This document shows, one piece after another, positions 62,793 through 64,000 of a stretch of 64,000 nucleotides of DNA (positions within the stretch are counted from its first letter, which is position 1; each line of letters opens with the position of its first letter). Source of the DNA: Acanthacorydalis orientalis (Eukaryota; Arthropoda; Insecta; Megaloptera; Corydalidae); the NCBI GenBank assembly GCA_034766995.1, contig CM068316.1, positions 9,465,200-9,529,199 of the forward strand. Direction: 5' to 3'. The translations under genes and the position numbers were made by a program. The notes beneath the pieces are model-generated. The model was not told where the DNA came from. It searched no databases and worked only from the letters and a program-made list of their open reading frames with translations.

Positions 62793-63872
62793 CTTCTTAT
62801 GCTGCTAGTACTGTTAATTTTTTTATTAGTATATATTAGTGGAATATTTTTAAGTAACCATTATTTATCAAACTGTATAATTCTTATATATTGATTTCTT
62901 GTGTATTCATTATTCATTGTTTTGTGGGAATTGTGGACAATCTTTCAAAACATATACAAAAAGTAATTCTAGAATGACTAACAATATTCACAGAATACCT
63001 GTTATATCAAAAAAAGAAACATGGAACAATTATTAACAATACATACTTATTTAAAATGAATGCATTATGATACTATGGAATTATTTAAAACTTTTGTTAC
63101 TACATTCATTTTATAACAACTATTCACTTCATAATTTATGCTATTATGTTCATTTAAAGTAGCTGATTATAATACAACATAATAATTCTGAAATTTCAGT
63201 TATTTATAGATGATTCCAAATCATCCATAATATCAAACAATTTTGAATCATATTGTAAAAGTAGAGCTACCTAAATGTAAATATGAAAAATAAGTAAAAA
63301 TATATAACTAGACATAATAAGTATTTTAAAATATATATTTTATACTTCTGAGATTTATAATCTGTCAAGAATATCTTCCAAGTGTACTATTGTTACAATC
63401 TAGTCATTGCAACAAACTAAGAAATAAAATTACACTTTTCAAACCCATCTTAATTCTTTATTTATGTAAATTGTAATACCTTAAATAACTTATAGTAATA
63501 ACTTATTTTTTAAAAATCAATCATTTCTTAACTTATATTTACATATGTATCAGTTACATGATATTGAAATAATTCATTAATAGTATAATGTAAATACAAA
63601 TTAAATACAGTATGCAAATTTAGACCAACATTGAACATATCTAAATAGACATTAATTACAGTTATAAATATTATAAAGAATTTTTACCTTAGTGCTTATA
63701 ATATAAATAACTTGAAAAATTAAAAAACAAGTACAAAAAAATGTACTGTTGCATAAATCTTATAAAAGAATGTATTTTGTTTTCATATTATTACATATTA
63801 TAAAATACTTATGTACATATTTTTATACAGGGGGAAAAATTATATATATATATTCAACATCATTGTTCACAT

Positions 63873-64000
63873 TTACTTTCTTTGACTTTCTTCTAATTTA
63901 CACATTTCTTTTAGAACTGTTGCTACTTTGAAACGCAGATCATGAAATTTGTCCATATCAGCATGAAATGTACATCGACCTCCTGAACTAAGAGGTATGT
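63873..64000. other. Candidate exon at window edge, strand ambiguous
   Basis: On the plus strand, 63915-63994 is framed by an excellent acceptor (CATTTCTTTTAG after a pyrimidine tract) and an excellent donor (AAGAG|GTATGT). All three frames in this 80-nt exon contain stops, so it would be untranslated or include a stop codon. On the minus strand a frame is open from the window edge to a TAA at 63873, reading GGRCTFHADMDKFHDL and onward, with a possible acceptor (CTTAGTTCAG) at its start. The local G+C is higher than in flanking DNA. No family is recognised. Confidence 0.35.

Overview
The window is very AT-rich (about four-fifths A+T by eye) eukaryotic DNA. It has no operons, no dense coding, and no open frame longer than 152 codons. 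Spliced-gene signals, Tc1/mariner and hAT transposon debris, a tRNA-derived SINE and dozens of (TA)n arrays point to a metazoan with large introns. The species cannot be named from sequence alone; an invertebrate such as an arthropod or mollusc is an inference.

The one gene recognised with confidence is a beta-tubulin on the minus strand. Its first coding exon (30665-30721) encodes the invariant N-terminus [19 protein letters not shown] and ends at the conserved intron position after codon 19 with a good GTATTT donor. A TATA box and a (TA)n tract lie just upstream (30969-31080), and the leader carries a 35-codon upstream ORF. I could not find exons 2-4 to the left, so positions 1-30664 look like part of a first intron of more than 30 kb.

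Elsewhere there are only candidate exons. They are a 152-codon open frame at 53993-54451 of unknown product with codon-like composition; an open frame ending at a perfect donor beside an NRF-1/ETS promoter-like island (37368-37626); a short signal-anchor exon (57672-57819); and a strand-ambiguous exon at the right edge (63873-64000).

The rest is repeats. There are at least eight mariner-related elements or fragments. Three full-length copies keep only the DNA-binding half of the transposase, one copy is a chimera of two mariner families, and one has the second catalytic Asp of D,D34D changed to Asn. hAT-type non-autonomous elements include two with perfect 8-bp target duplications. Two further MITE families stand out: family C (five copies, about 200 bp, doubly palindromic, TA target) and family D (about ten degenerate copies). 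There are also a SINE-like tRNA remnant, a degenerate 15-bp minisatellite (49389-50432) and about forty (TA)n arrays, several inside larger inverted repeats. No rRNA, intact tRNA, CRISPR or prokaryotic feature was seen.
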